A stretch of 64,000 bases of DNA from Nothopassalora personata. Its lineage: Eukaryota > Ascomycota > Dothideomycetes > Mycosphaerellales > Mycosphaerellaceae. Below the pieces are notes generated by a model, which saw only the letters and a list, made by a program, of their open reading frames with translations, was not told where the DNA came from and did not search any database. The stretch's first letter is position 1; every line of letters begins with the position of its first letter. The stretch lies in the NCBI GenBank assembly GCA_033816765.1, contig CM066298.1, positions 124,001-188,000 of the forward strand, given 5' to 3'. Shown here one piece after another: positions 21,720-33,000 of the stretch. Position numbers and translations under genes: made by a program.

Positions 21720-24300
21720 TATATACGTATTCTCCTTACTTACTTAGCGGTAGGTCCGTAATAAAATCTATAGTAATTTCTTACTATAGACCGTCTAGCC
21801 TAGGTAGTAGCTATAGCTCGCCGTAGGGTTAATAGCGCCTTACCTTCGAGGTTTAATACGCTCTATAGTTTCCTATATACTTCCTTATATCCTTACTAAG
21901 TAATTTCTACTAGTAGTAACGTCGTAGTAGCTCTTTAGTTTTTACCTTACTAAAGTATCCTACTAGTAGGTTATTATAATATATATATATAGTAACTATA
22001 CTCTTACTACGTAATCCTTAGGTACTATAATTACGTTTTCGCGATAGACTAACCTATCTTCTATATACTAATCTTTAGCGTTCCCTTCGCTAGGCGCCTA
22101 TAATAAGTATATAACGTACCTATTATCTCTCCCCTATACGATTATAATTAGTAGTATAAGTAGCTCGCCTATACCGCCTTATATTATTATAGCATATACT
22201 CTTACTAGTTGCGATCGAGTCCCCTACGGCTCGTAGGCTCCTACTACCGTTACTACCGCCTTATCCTATACCTTCTCGTAGGTAGCGGTTACGCATCTTA
22301 CTATAGTCTTGTCCTCTCTTAATAGAGATTCCTTCTAGAAAGATAGCTTACTTTATATCGTAGGAAGTAAGTTAAACGTCTACTACGCTACGTATATATA
22401 GTTACTACGTCGTGATAGCGTATTAGCTAGGTTACTCTTCCCCGGCCTATACTCTACTATAAAGTTAAAGGATTATAGGAATATTACCTATTAAGCTTAC
22501 CTCCTATTTAGCTACTTTACTATTATAAAACCCTATAGATTTATATAGTCGACTAGTACCTAAACCGTATACGATATACCTTCTAGGTACGGTTACTAAT
22601 AGTTAAATACCTCTACTACTACTAGTAGCTCCTAGTTGTAGGTCTTATAGTTATTCTTAGTAGGTATTATCTTACGAGAATAGAAGGTAATTAGGTACTA
22701 CTTAGTACTAAATAGATAAGAGATAATACCCGTAATTATAAAACCTAAGGTATCCGTTTTAATCCTCGTACGTAACGTAGGGTTAAAGTACCTTAGGATA
22801 GGTACTCCGAGGAACCTAGCTTTTAGCCGTTAGAAAGCTTACTCCTTATAAGCGGACTATATAAGAGGCCCTTACTTCTTACTATTCTAATATCCCTTTA
22901 GTAGGTCTATTAACGGCTTTGTAATCCTTAAGTACCCTTTAATAAAGCGCCTATAGAAGTTTTAGAATCCTACGAAGGATTAAACCTTATAGAAACTCGT
23001 AGGCGTAGGCTATTCCTTAATTACGGCTACCTAACTCCTATCTATTAATACGTCTACGACGCTTATAATAGACCCTAGGAACTCGGTACTCTCCTAGAAG
23101 AAGCTATACTTCTTTAGGTTCGTAAATAGAGCGAACTTTTATAGCCTCTCTAGTACCGCGCGTACGCCTCGTATATACTCCTTACGTAGTACGCTATAGA
23201 TAAGGATATTATCTAGGTAGACTACGTAGATATTATCTACTAACCTAGTAAGGGCCTTATTAATATACTCCTTAAAGGTAGCTAATACGTTAGTTTACCT
23301 AAAAGGTATTACTAGGTACTCGTAGTAACTATATTATATATAAAACGTAGTCTTCTACTCGTCTCCTTACTTAATAGAAATACGGTAGTAGGTATCCTAT
23401 AGGTCGATTATAGTAAAGAGTATCGTACCCTATAGCCTATCTAATATCTCGCTAATTAGGAATAGTAGATATTAGTTATTTACTATAATCTTATTTATAC
23501 CTCTATAGTCTATATAGAGCCTAAGAGTACCGTTCTTCTTTAGTATAAATAGGATAGGCGTACCCGCCTCGCTTAGGGATCGCCTAATTTACCCCTTCTC
23601 TATTACTTACGTAAGGTATTTCTTTAAGGCCTCTAGTTTAGCTAAGGACTAGTAGTATAGCAGCTTAAAGGGGAGTTTCTTTCCCTTTATAAGATTAATC
23701 GTATACTTAACCCCTTTAGGTATCTTACGCTTTACCTACTTATTAGGTACGTATATATCTCGGAAGTCTATAAACTCTTTAGGCTATAAAGGACCCTCTA
23801 CTTTAAGTACTACTATAGTAATAACCTAAATACTTATCGTATATACCTACTTTAAGCTCTCGGAATCCTTAAGAAACTTACGTACGTAACGCTACTAAAT
23901 CGTAGGCGTCTCGGTACCGTAGAACTACTAGTTATTTCTATTAGCCTTTATAATCTTATTACGATACCGCTAGGGTCTTCCTAAAATCATTAACGGCCTA
24001 CCTATAGGCGCTATATAGTAAATAGCGTTACTTACGCGCTCTACTCTTATATTATTAGCGAGTTGTATGTAAACTATATAGGTGCCGTAGTAATACCCTT
24101 AGTCCTACGCGTACGACTCTAAATTCGGGAGCTTTATACTACTAATAGGCTATATCTAGTAATAGAGTATATACTCGTATAATACTAAGCTTAAATCTAC
24201 GCCGTTATTTAGGAGAAACGTAGCCTCGCGAAAGCCTTTACGTATCTCGGCTACGCCTCGTAAGTAACGCGCTAGACTCGTATTAACTTACCTTAAGAGG
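21720..24300 (-). pseudogene. Gypsy D pol (RT, RNase H, integrase start), RIP-broken
   Basis: Reading leftwards on the minus strand: RT with [20 protein letters not shown] near 23,480-23,560, FTIIDL near 23,400, YLVMPFR near 23,310 and the catalytic motif YLDNILIYS near 23,195-23,220 (YLDD with the second Asp turned to Asn). FVGF.NFYRRFIKGY follows near 22,940. The integrase core starts near 21,770. Typical Ty3/Gypsy order; non-functional. Confidence 0.78.
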
Positions 24301-24399
24301 CTATATAGGAACCTAGACTTAGGAGCGACCCTTACCTATTCCTCTACCTTTTCCCTATTTACTCTTCTTAGTTAAAGCCTCTATAGTCTCTAGCCTACG

Positions 24400-26430
24400 A
24401 ATCGCTTACGCGTTACGGTCCTTCTATAGGTATCTACTTTAGTACTCCGTCCTAATATAACCCTTCTTACTATACCCGTAGTATTCTACCCTCGACTTCT
24501 AGCTAGTTATAAATAAGCTACCGGCGTCTCGCTACTAACTCGTACCTAAGGTACCCGGTACTTAACTTAACTTCTATTACTTTAGGTAATTAATCCGCTT
24601 ATAGATATATAGTCGTCCTATAGAGAGCGCCTTTACGCGGCGGACGACGTAAGTACCTTCGTTATAACGAAGAGAAACTAAGACTCCCCCTCTTAAAAAC
24701 TCCCGCTCGAAATATCCTTAAACCTCCTCTTAGACCTAACCTAAACTAGGTCGGTAGAAGAAACACTCGATAAGCGACGCCTATTTTAAAGCCTATAACG
24801 TAATAAATACCTTTACTACGATATAAAGAAGAGAATAGAAGAGAGGAGAAGCGAGGATACGCCCGGATACCTATTAACGAAGATACTTAATACCGTATAA
24901 AAGGAGGGAGAATACGGTAGACTCTCTCTCCGGATAACGACGGCTATTAAAGTACCTAGGTAACTTATAGGAACTAAGAGAGGTAGTAAAACGCGAAAGC
25001 TACTACTTAGTATAGCTAGAACTAAGAGAGGCTATAAACTACGTTAATTATAAGAGACCTAGGTACTATAGGCCTACGAGGAACTAGAACCTTAGGCCCC
25101 GTTACGAGATAGTCGAAGGATAGAGGTACGGGCTATTTAAGGTACTACCTCTCTCTCTCTCTTAATTTTAACTTAGAGTACGTACCACGGGATAATCCGG
25201 CGCGGTAAAGGATAAGAAATACGGGCGTAAGAAATACGGACGTAATTTACTATCTACCTCGGGCGGTAAGATAACGTAACTATAACTATAAAACACGACT
25301 ACCGGGGCGCGGCGTACTACCGTAATAATATATTTAACATCTATCTTACGAATCCCTCCTTTTGAAGAGTTTTTATATCCGGGTACGTAGGGCTTTTCTC
25401 TTTATATTTAAATTTAGTCGTTAGTAACGACCCGCATTATATAGTCTTAGACTTATAAAGTACGTTAATAGAAAAAAAGACCCGCTTATATATACCTTTA
25501 GCTTTACGCTTACGACGCCTATACTACCTACGGTCGTACCCTCCGCTACTACCTTAGCGCTTAGTACTCTTAATACGCGAGGCTAGGACTACTAGCTCTT
25601 CTCTAGTCGTAAGGATATTATAGTAGCTAATAATAGCGGACCGTAAGTAAGGTATAAGCTTTACTAATAGGTACCGTACGCGCTATACTTCCGAGTAGTT
25701 ACCTAACTAGTCCTCTATAATATCTAACTTAGTCGTAAACTATTGTACTATCTAGTTATCCTTCTATTTTATAATCTCGTACTCTAATATACGGTTAAGT
25801 ACGCAATTTATAGGATCGCCGGCCGTATACGTTTTAATAGAACTCCTTAAAGTCCTAGTATATATATCTTACGAGGTTAAAGATACTATAGTTAGTATAC
25901 TATTGCTTACTTACCTCTCCGCTAAGGTATATAACCCTATATAGAACCTTTAACTCGTCCGTCGTATATATAGTACCTAAGAGAGCAAAGATAAGTAAGA
26001 GCTCCCTAAGAAATACCCTTACCTTCCTTATCGAGTCCCCTCTAAAAGACGTCGGCTCTTTTAGGTGCGATCGAGTCGTATACGCTACGGCTACGCCTTA
26101 TACTATAATATTATCGTTAGTAGCTATAGAGATAGAGGTAGGGGTTATAGTAGGGAAGTAATCTTCTCTCCTTCCTCCTATATACTCTAGAGGCGGTACG
26201 CTCATAGCGCGTAAGATCTTTAACCGCTTAATCTCCCGCTATATCTCCTACTCTTTAATCTTAGCCCTTAAGGCCTCTCTTCTTATAAATAGGGCTATAC
26301 AACGCGCCTACTACTATACTCTAGGGCTTAGGGGAGGCGTAGGCAACTCGCCGTCGTATACGTCGCAATTAGGCTCTATAGCGTATATAGATTATAATAA
26401 GGGGAAGCTTTAGAACTATAAGGACCGCGA
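24400..26430 (-). pseudogene. Gypsy D gag, RIP-broken
   Basis: The region between 5' LTR and pol has no long stop-free frame. A zinc knuckle of form CX2CX4HX4C is recognisable on the minus strand near 24,445-24,495 (YYGYSKKGYIRTEY). All four ligands have become Tyr, the change RIP makes from TGY and CAY. The N-terminal part (26,000-26,430) is duplicated at 26,620-27,035. Confidence 0.6.
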
Positions 26431-26444
26431 GAATTATAAGGGGA

Positions 26445-26617
26445 TATCGTAATATATAGTACGCCTACGATCTTCTAATTGTAGATAAACTAAAGATTAC
26501 CTTCTTCTATAGACGCTATATACGTTACTTAGTGTACGTATATATATTACGTACGGCTTACTAAGCCGGGTATAGCCGTATATTATATGTAAGGGCTAGC
26601 TATAGGCTACTCTTATA
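26445..26617 (-). repeat. LTR-like segment D1
   Basis: It aligns with 27,042-27,213 and 7,552-7,730. Shared blocks include ATATATAGTACGCCTACGA, GATAAACTAA, CGTACGGCTTACTAAGC and GCTATAGGCTAC. Edges are approximate. Confidence 0.6.
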
Positions 26618-27215
26618 CTCTCTAAGAAATACCCGTACCTTCTTTATTAAGTCCCCCTTAAAAGGCGTTAGCTCTTTTAGGTACGGTTAAGTTATATATA
26701 CTATAGGTACGCCTCGTACTATAATATTATCGTTAGTAGCTATAGAAGTAGAGGTAGGGATTATAATAGGAATATAATCTTCTTTAGCTAGTCCTTCTAT
26801 AGGCTCTAGAGGCGGCGCGCTTATAGTGCGTAAGATCTCTAAACGCTTAATCTTACGCTTTATCTCTTACTCTTTAACCTTAGCCTATAAAGCCTCTCTT
26901 CTCGTAACTAAGGCTACGTAACCTACCTACTACTATACCCTAGGGCTTAGGGACGCCGTAGGTACTTTACTATTACGCGTAATATCGGGCTCTATAGCGT
27001 ATATAGATTATAACAAGGGGGAGATTTAGAACTATAAGGGATGTTATAATATATAGTACGCCTACGACCTTATAGTTATAGATAAACTAATCTTATCTTC
27101 TTCTATAGATACGTTATGCCTTACTTTATGTCCGTATACGCGTTACGTATAGCTTACTAAGCGAGGCGTAGTCGTATATTATATACAAGAATTAGCTATA
27201 GGCTACCCTTATTAG
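26618..27215 (-). mobile_element. Partial tandem copy of Gypsy D (LTR plus start of gag)
   Basis: 26,618-27,213 repeats 25,998-26,617 in the same orientation, with RIP-type and other differences: a gag 5' segment followed by an LTR-like segment at 27,042-27,213. The arrangement LTR, partial gag, LTR, gag, pol on the minus strand suggests unequal recombination or an internally deleted element sharing an LTR. Confidence 0.65.
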
Positions 27216-27571
27216 TATTAAGAATATATATAGATAGAGAGTATATATCTAGAGAAATTACCTATAGCCTCTTTATTTATAGTAACCCTTAGATTTAGAT
27301 AAATATATATAATATACTACTTACTTTTAAAACACTTAATATATAAGTCTAAACTAAGTAAATAGATTAAGTTACTATAACGTAATAAGTACTTCCTTTT
27401 CTAATATTCTTACTAGTAGGTAGGTTAAGCTAAATAGACTAAGCTAAGCTAGCTATATTTATCTAGCTTTACTTAGCTTAGCTTAGTTTATTAGTAGAAA
27501 ATTCTATAGCTTAGCTTAGCTTATTAATAAGCTAAGCTATATTAGCTAGTTTAGGGTCTATACTAGGATAA
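27216..27571. other. AT-rich spacer with AAGCT-type simple repeats
   Basis: No gene is visible. From about 27,430 to 27,545 the sequence is dominated by AAGCTA/TAGCTT units in both orientations, able to fold into hairpins. The last five bases (GATAA) are the target site copied by element E, and 27,563-27,571 is part of the target duplication of the MITE at 34,718. Confidence 0.7.
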
Positions 27572-27777
27572 TGTCACGGCCGCTCCGCAAGTGAAGGATT
27601 TGGGATGGATCACGTGACCTCAGAGCACGTGACCAGGATGACTCAGCCCGGCCCGAAGCCGACCCGCGACACCTCGGCCCTTAAGTATAGGCCTCGACCT
27701 TAGAACCTACTTCTCTCTTTAGCTATCGACTTTGTTAATACTACACCCCTGCACTCTCGCACTGTAGCCTCGTGACA
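27572..27777 (+). repeat. 5' LTR of element E (206 bp)
   Basis: TGTCACGG...CGTGACA forms an 8/7-bp terminal inverted repeat. Two CACGTGAC boxes stand at about 27,610-27,617 and 27,623-27,631. A TATA-like AAGTATA is at 27,683-27,689, and the likely transcription start is near 27,720. The base sequence is identical to the 3' LTR. Confidence 0.95.
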
Positions 27778-27779
27778 CT

Positions 27780-27788
27780 TCGATAGCT
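27780..27788 (+). promoter_or_regulatory. Self-priming primer binding site of element E
   Basis: TCGATAGCT, two bases behind the 5' LTR, is the exact complement of AGCTATCGA at 27,721-27,729. That segment sits where the transcript should begin, about 35 bp after the TATA-like box. Tf1/sushi-type elements prime reverse transcription by folding the RNA 5' end onto such a site. No tRNA-like TGG start is present. Confidence 0.65.
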
Positions 27789-27936
27789 CGCCAACAAGGA
27801 CGCTGCCACATTCAGCGCCGCTCAGCTCAAAAATCGCGACATCGCGACTCCTCGAAATCCCCGACTCGCACTAGCGCAAAGATAGCGCAGTGCTCTCTCT
27901 TTCCCCGAGTCGCCAGAAAGGCGCACGTCGGCCAGC

Positions 27937-30009
27937 ATGGCCAGACTAAATCAACCTGGCGGCGGCGCCGATACTCAACGTGTCGAGCGCCGTTCGCGAC
28001 TGACTCGAAACTCAGAACTCTTCACGCGATCCGATCAGCACACCCAGTCCGATGACTCCGTTGCGATAGATCCCTACACCAAATACGCCGAACAGGAACG
28101 AGCGATTCTCGATGAACTTCCCGAGGATGAGGAGGAAGAGGCATCACAAATCCCAGACACATTCAACCTCGCAGCATTGATACACGAGAGTGATGTTGAT
28201 AGCCACATGAACGACGACGGCACGAAGGATACCTCACGAAAGGACTTTGCCGTTGATTGGACAGACACACAAGGTCGCTCGGGCACCTACCGCATCCCAC
28301 TCGAACAGCTGCAGTCACTCGATGCGACCCAGCTTCACGAACACGTCAAGAGCCAACCACAAGCCATCTCGTACGCACTTCGTAAGCTCGAGGCCGATCA
28401 CCGCCAAGCCATCCTGGATGGGGCGGCGCTGTTCGATGCCAATGAGCTGAACAAGAAGAAGTTCGAGGAGGTCTTCACAGAACTTCAGCACACTGCGAAA
28501 TCTGAACACGAGTTGAGGCAGGAAGCCGACACCTGGTATAACAACACTAAGGCTGCTGAGAAAGAGGTCGACGCGCTTAAGGACAAAGTCAAGGAACTAG
28601 ACTCTCTAGTTCCTGACGACACCGCACCTACCGCTACCGATATAGCAGGTCTTCAACAAACCATTCAGAAACTCAAGCAGGACCTTGAGGACGCCAAGCG
28701 CGGTCGTCCTGCTGAGAAGCCCAAGGAACGCTCCGCCCGTGAACTCTCTTTGTCTCGACGTCGCCGCGGCGACAAGTCTGCCGACAATCCTGAGAAGCCT
28801 ACTGAGGAGGCTGAAAAGGAGTCTGCACCTAGCAAGGAGCGCAAGGAGCGCAGCAATCCTTACGACTCCGACTCATCCGATTCATCTTCCTCCGACTCCG
28901 ACTCCGACTCAGAATCCGACTACGACGCACGCCCTCAGCGCAAGAGCAAGAGCAAGGGCAAGAGCAAGAAGAAGGGTGAAGACGAGGACTTCGAAGTCAT
29001 TCCCCTCGACTCAGTCGATGTCGTGCGTTACGATCCCACCATGACAGAAGACTTCAAGACAAATAGCCGTGTCGACATGCCTAAGCCCAAGTTCTCAGGA
29101 GAAAACTACGGCAAGGACTCACCAAGCCTGGATGAATGGACAATCCAGGTGGGTAACAAGTTCTCTGTATCCGTCTTCAAGGACGTTCCGTCCGCCTTGC
29201 GCTTCCTGCAGGAGTGCACCACTGGTCTAGCACAGCAGATGTTGCGAAACCACATCCCTCAGAAGATCGTCTTCGGCAGACAGACCACTAGCAAGCAGTT
29301 CACGTCTGTACGCAAAGCACTCAAATTCCTCAACAAGAACTTCGGCGACTACGACCCAGAAGGAACGGCTCGCAACAACATGGACGCACTCAAGATGAAC
29401 GACTCAGACAAGTTCTCCGTATTCTACGCGAAGTATCAGAAGGAGCGCGCGCGCCTACCACCTGCTACGAGCCGTAAGCAAGAGGCACAGGAACTCAAGA
29501 AGAAGCTTAGCTTCAAATACCGCAACCGCCTGGTAGGACTGCCAGAGTTTAAGACCGCCGAGAGTCTGGCGGCACAGTGCTACCGACTGGAGAGTGAGAT
29601 GGCTCAGCTTGATATCGACCTGCCACGAAAGGTCAACGACAACAAGGACAACAAGAAGCCACCTGGCAAGCCCTCGGGCGCCGCACCAGGTGCAACTCCG
29701 CCAACTGTCGGCCAGGTGACACCGCCAGCAATCCCTGCTGATGTGAATGCACCACTCGGTCGCTCCCCACACACCAACCAGGCGTTGCTTCCATGGAAGG
29801 ACCGACCTGAGCAATACAAGAACCTCGCACCACTCACTCAGGATCAGCGTACCCAGATCATCGCGAGTGGTGGTTGCCTACGCTGCCGCGGCACCGGACA
29901 CGCGTCTGGAGCTGCCGGCTGTCCACTCGACCCGTACGAGCGACCCAAGCGCAAAACTGCTAACAACGGCATGACTGCTGCTGCAGCACCACCGGCGGAA
30001 AACGCCTAG
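27937..30009 (+). CDS. gag: Element E Gag polyprotein
   Basis: It encodes 690 aa, the structural protein that forms the cytoplasmic virus-like particle of the retrotransposon. The N-terminal third is acidic and helical. Residues about 255-355 are low-complexity and highly charged, with an Arg-rich part (SRRRRGDK) and a Ser/Asp tract. A retrotransposon capsid domain spans about 380-565 (FSGENYGKDSPSLDEWT ... FKTAESLAAQCYRLE). A CCHC-like knuckle near residue 650 is CLRCRGTGHASGAAGC, with six instead of four residues between His and the last Cys. The ATG at 27,937 lies 160 bp behind the LTR. Pol follows in the -1 frame and overlaps the end of gag. The frame is fully open, so the product is probably made if the element is transcribed. 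Confidence 0.95.
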   Translation: MARLNQPGGGADTQRVERRSRLTRNSELFTRSDQHTQSDDSVAIDPYTKYAEQERAILDELPEDEEEEASQIPDTFNLAALIHESDVDSHMNDDGTKDTSRKDFAVDWTDTQGRSGTYRIPLEQLQSLDATQLHEHVKSQPQAISYALRKLEADHRQAILDGAALFDANELNKKKFEEVFTELQHTAKSEHELRQEADTWYNNTKAAEKEVDALKDKVKELDSLVPDDTAPTATDIAGLQQTIQKLKQDLEDAKRGRPAEKPKERSARELSLSRRRRGDKSADNPEKPTEEAEKESAPSKERKERSNPYDSDSSDSSSSDSDSDSESDYDARPQRKSKSKGKSKKKGEDEDFEVIPLDSVDVVRYDPTMTEDFKTNSRVDMPKPKFSGENYGKDSPSLDEWTIQVGNKFSVSVFKDVPSALRFLQECTTGLAQQMLRNHIPQKIVFGRQTTSKQFTSVRKALKFLNKNFGDYDPEGTARNNMDALKMNDSDKFSVFYAKYQKERARLPPATSRKQEAQELKKKLSFKYRNRLVGLPEFKTAESLAAQCYRLESEMAQLDIDLPRKVNDNKDNKKPPGKPSGAAPGATPPTVGQVTPPAIPADVNAPLGRSPHTNQALLPWKDRPEQYKNLAPLTQDQRTQIIASGGCLRCRGTGHASGAAGCPLDPYERPKRKTANNGMTAAAAPPAENA

Positions 30010-33000
30010 GCCATCTTCTGAGCGCAACAGATGATGGTCCGACACAGGAAGTGTCACATCAGCACGAACACCATCCCCCACACGAACATGAACATCACGA
30101 AATGAGAACAGTACAGGCATTTTCCTTGCAAGCCCGAACGAACACGCCCTCCTCCATAGAAGTAGATAAAGGACCCGAAGTCTCACATCACTTTGTGGTG
30201 GAGGGTAGGGCAAATGGAATACATGCATATACTTTTCTTGATGATGGTGCCAATTCTGAACTCGTGAACACTTCCTACGCGCACAAACACAAATTTCCCT
30301 TGTATGATATCGAACCCTTCACACTAGGCCTGGGTGATGGCTCTCAAGCACCTACTATCATCACCAAAGCCACGAATATCGAGTTGAACCTCCAAGGCCA
30401 TATCGAAGTCGTCAAATGCTTGGTAACCGACACCTGCTACGACATCGTCCTTGGCCTTGGGTGGCATGCAAAGCACAGCCCACACAAGGACTGGAAACGA
30501 AGCGTGCTCACCTTCAGCGACGACGGATGCCAAGGGCATTCACTTTACAAGAACGTCAACCTGCCAGTCGTGCTCCCTGCCTCCGAACCACCTCCGACGC
30601 CGGACCCCGACTACGACAGCCTTGAGCGGCCAGACATCAGTGACATATCGGCCTCCTCACCTGTCGAAGTCGGCGCCGAACGAGTCGAGCGCGGACGCAA
30701 GCACGACCCAGTTGACATTGAGCAAACCAGCCTCTACGAGTTGCAAAAGCTGTGCCGCACAAGAGGCGCGGAAGTGCACACCATGTGGGTCAACCCACGC
30801 GAAACGCACGCGTCGAAGAGCGCAGCAGATCCAGTCACCGCTCAGGCATTGGGTCTGCATGCTATGACAGCACGGAAAGTCATGGGCGGCAATGCCGCCT
30901 TTGCATGCGCTATGTATGTCGAAGACGACTACCGCAGGACGCTACGCCGCCGGCAGGAACACCAAGCGGAAGTCTACGCCATGAGCGCAGCAGATTATGA
31001 TGTCTTCATGGAGAAACTGCATCGCAAGGAGAAGGAGGCTGATATAACAAAGTTGCCAGCACACTATCAGCACAGAAAGGACCTCTTCTCCAAGAAAGAA
31101 TCCAGCAAACTGCCTCCGCACAGGCCTGGCCTAGACCATGAGATCAAGCTGAAGAAGGACGCTAGGCCACCTTTCAAGAGGCCGTACCCTATCTCCAACA
31201 GGGAGTCTGAAGTGGTGAAAGCGTGGGTGGATGACCAGCTTGAGAAAGGCAACATCCAGCGCAGCAACTCACCAGCAGCGTCACCAGTCATCATCGTGAG
31301 GAAGCCAGGAGGCGGCCTGCGCGTGTGCATTGATTATCGCGCTCTGAACGCGATCACAGTCAAGTCCAGGTACCCCATTCCACTCATCCAAGATACCCTC
31401 AATCGGATCAGTGGCAAGAAGTACTTCACAAAACTGGATGTCATCGCGGCGTTCAATCGACTACGCATCGCTGAAGGGGATGAATGGAAAACTGCCTTCA
31501 CAACGCGATATGGCCAGTTTGAATGCTTAGTAATGCCGTTTGGACTCTGCAACGCCCCTGGGACCTTTCAGTCATACATCAACGACGCCCTTCGAGAATA
31601 CCTTGACGACTTTACCTCGGCGTACCTCGACGATGCCCTGATCTTCAGCGATACTCTGGAAGAACACATCGTGCACGTGGACAAGGTGATGGCCAAGCTT
31701 CAGGCAGCTGGTCTCCAGCTCGATATCGACAAGTGCGAGTTCCACGTTCAGGAGACCAAATACCTCGGACTGGTCATTGGAGCCGAGGGTATTAAGATGG
31801 ACAAGGAGAAGATTGTAGCCATCCAAGAGTGGGAGACGCCACGCAACCCAACCGATATCCTGTCATTCCTAGGCTTCTGCAACTTCTACCGCAGGTTCAT
31901 TCGCAACTATTCAGGCATCGCTTATCCCATGACACAGTTGACAAAGAAAGATGTGCCATGGCTGTGGGATGACACCTGCCAAACAGCCTTCGACTGCATG
32001 AAGCAGGCGTTTGCTGAAGAGGACATAGTGCTCGCTCACTTCGTGCCAGGACGCGAAACTAAGCTCGAAACTGATGCCTCAGATTTCGTCACTGCAGCAG
32101 TCCTGTCACAGAAGGGTGAGGATGGCGTATGGCGTCCTGTCGCATTCATGTCTAAGAAGATGTCACCCCAGGAGTGCAACTACGACATCTACGACAAGGA
32201 GCTCCTTGCCATTGTCAAAGCCTTTGAAGAATGGAAGCCTGAGCTAATTTCAGGGGACATCGACGGGGATAGCGAGGATACCGACTTCGAGAACCTCACT
32301 GATGAGAGTGGCAAGCCTATTCTCGTGTATTCAGATCACAAGAATCTCGAATGGTTCACAAGCACGAAAGTGCTCAACCGCAGACAGGCCCGCTGGTCCG
32401 AGTTCTTGTCACAGTTCTACTTCAAGATCGTCTACATCCCTGGCAAGACCAACATCAAGCCTGACACGCTGACTCGTCGACCGCAAGATGTGCCTGCCAG
32501 CGATGAGGACCCGCGCCGACAACATCAAGAGCAAACCCTGCTGCCCGAGCACAGGTTTCTCAACATTTCACCTATGAAGATCCGCCCCGAAGGCAATGAC
32601 CTTATGACAGAAATTCGCACTGCTTATGGTGCACCAGAAATGCAACAGGCCCTACGAGAGCTGGATGCCGGAGAACCTTGTGGACTGCTACGTCGTCACC
32701 GTATGGACGACAGCGACGCAGTCGCTATAGGCGGCCTGATCTACATGAAGAATAGGTACGGCGGATACAACGTGTTCGTGCCTGATGCTCCGGATCTGCG
32801 CTTCGAGGTGTTCAAGGCCTATCACAGCACCCCTTCTGCAGGGCATCCAGGTCGAGCAAAGACCTTCGAACTGATTACGCGCGATTTCATCTGGCCCGGC
32901 CTCTCGCAGTACGTCCGCAACAAGGTCTTTAAGTGCCACGAATGCCGCTCGTCCAAGCCTTCGCAGACCCAATACCCAGGCCTGCTGAAGCCCCTGCCTA

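Larger units (their letters stand above)
21713..26617 (-). mobile_element. Gypsy D: 3'-truncated RIP-degraded Ty3/Gypsy element
   Basis: In minus orientation the 5' LTR is at about 26,445-26,617, gag follows, then pol. Pol breaks off at 21,713 within integrase, where the 3' LTR of element A begins; the last readable segment is EITIDFITDLPLSK. The remainder is not found on the far side of element A, so the join is not a simple insertion. RIP stops are throughout. Confidence 0.8.

Noticed and set aside
30051..30053. GTG at 30,051 as Pol start
   Set aside because: Eukaryotic nuclear genes do not normally start at GTG. The frame is open to 29,964 and frameshifting from gag, or the ATG at 30,102, is more likely.
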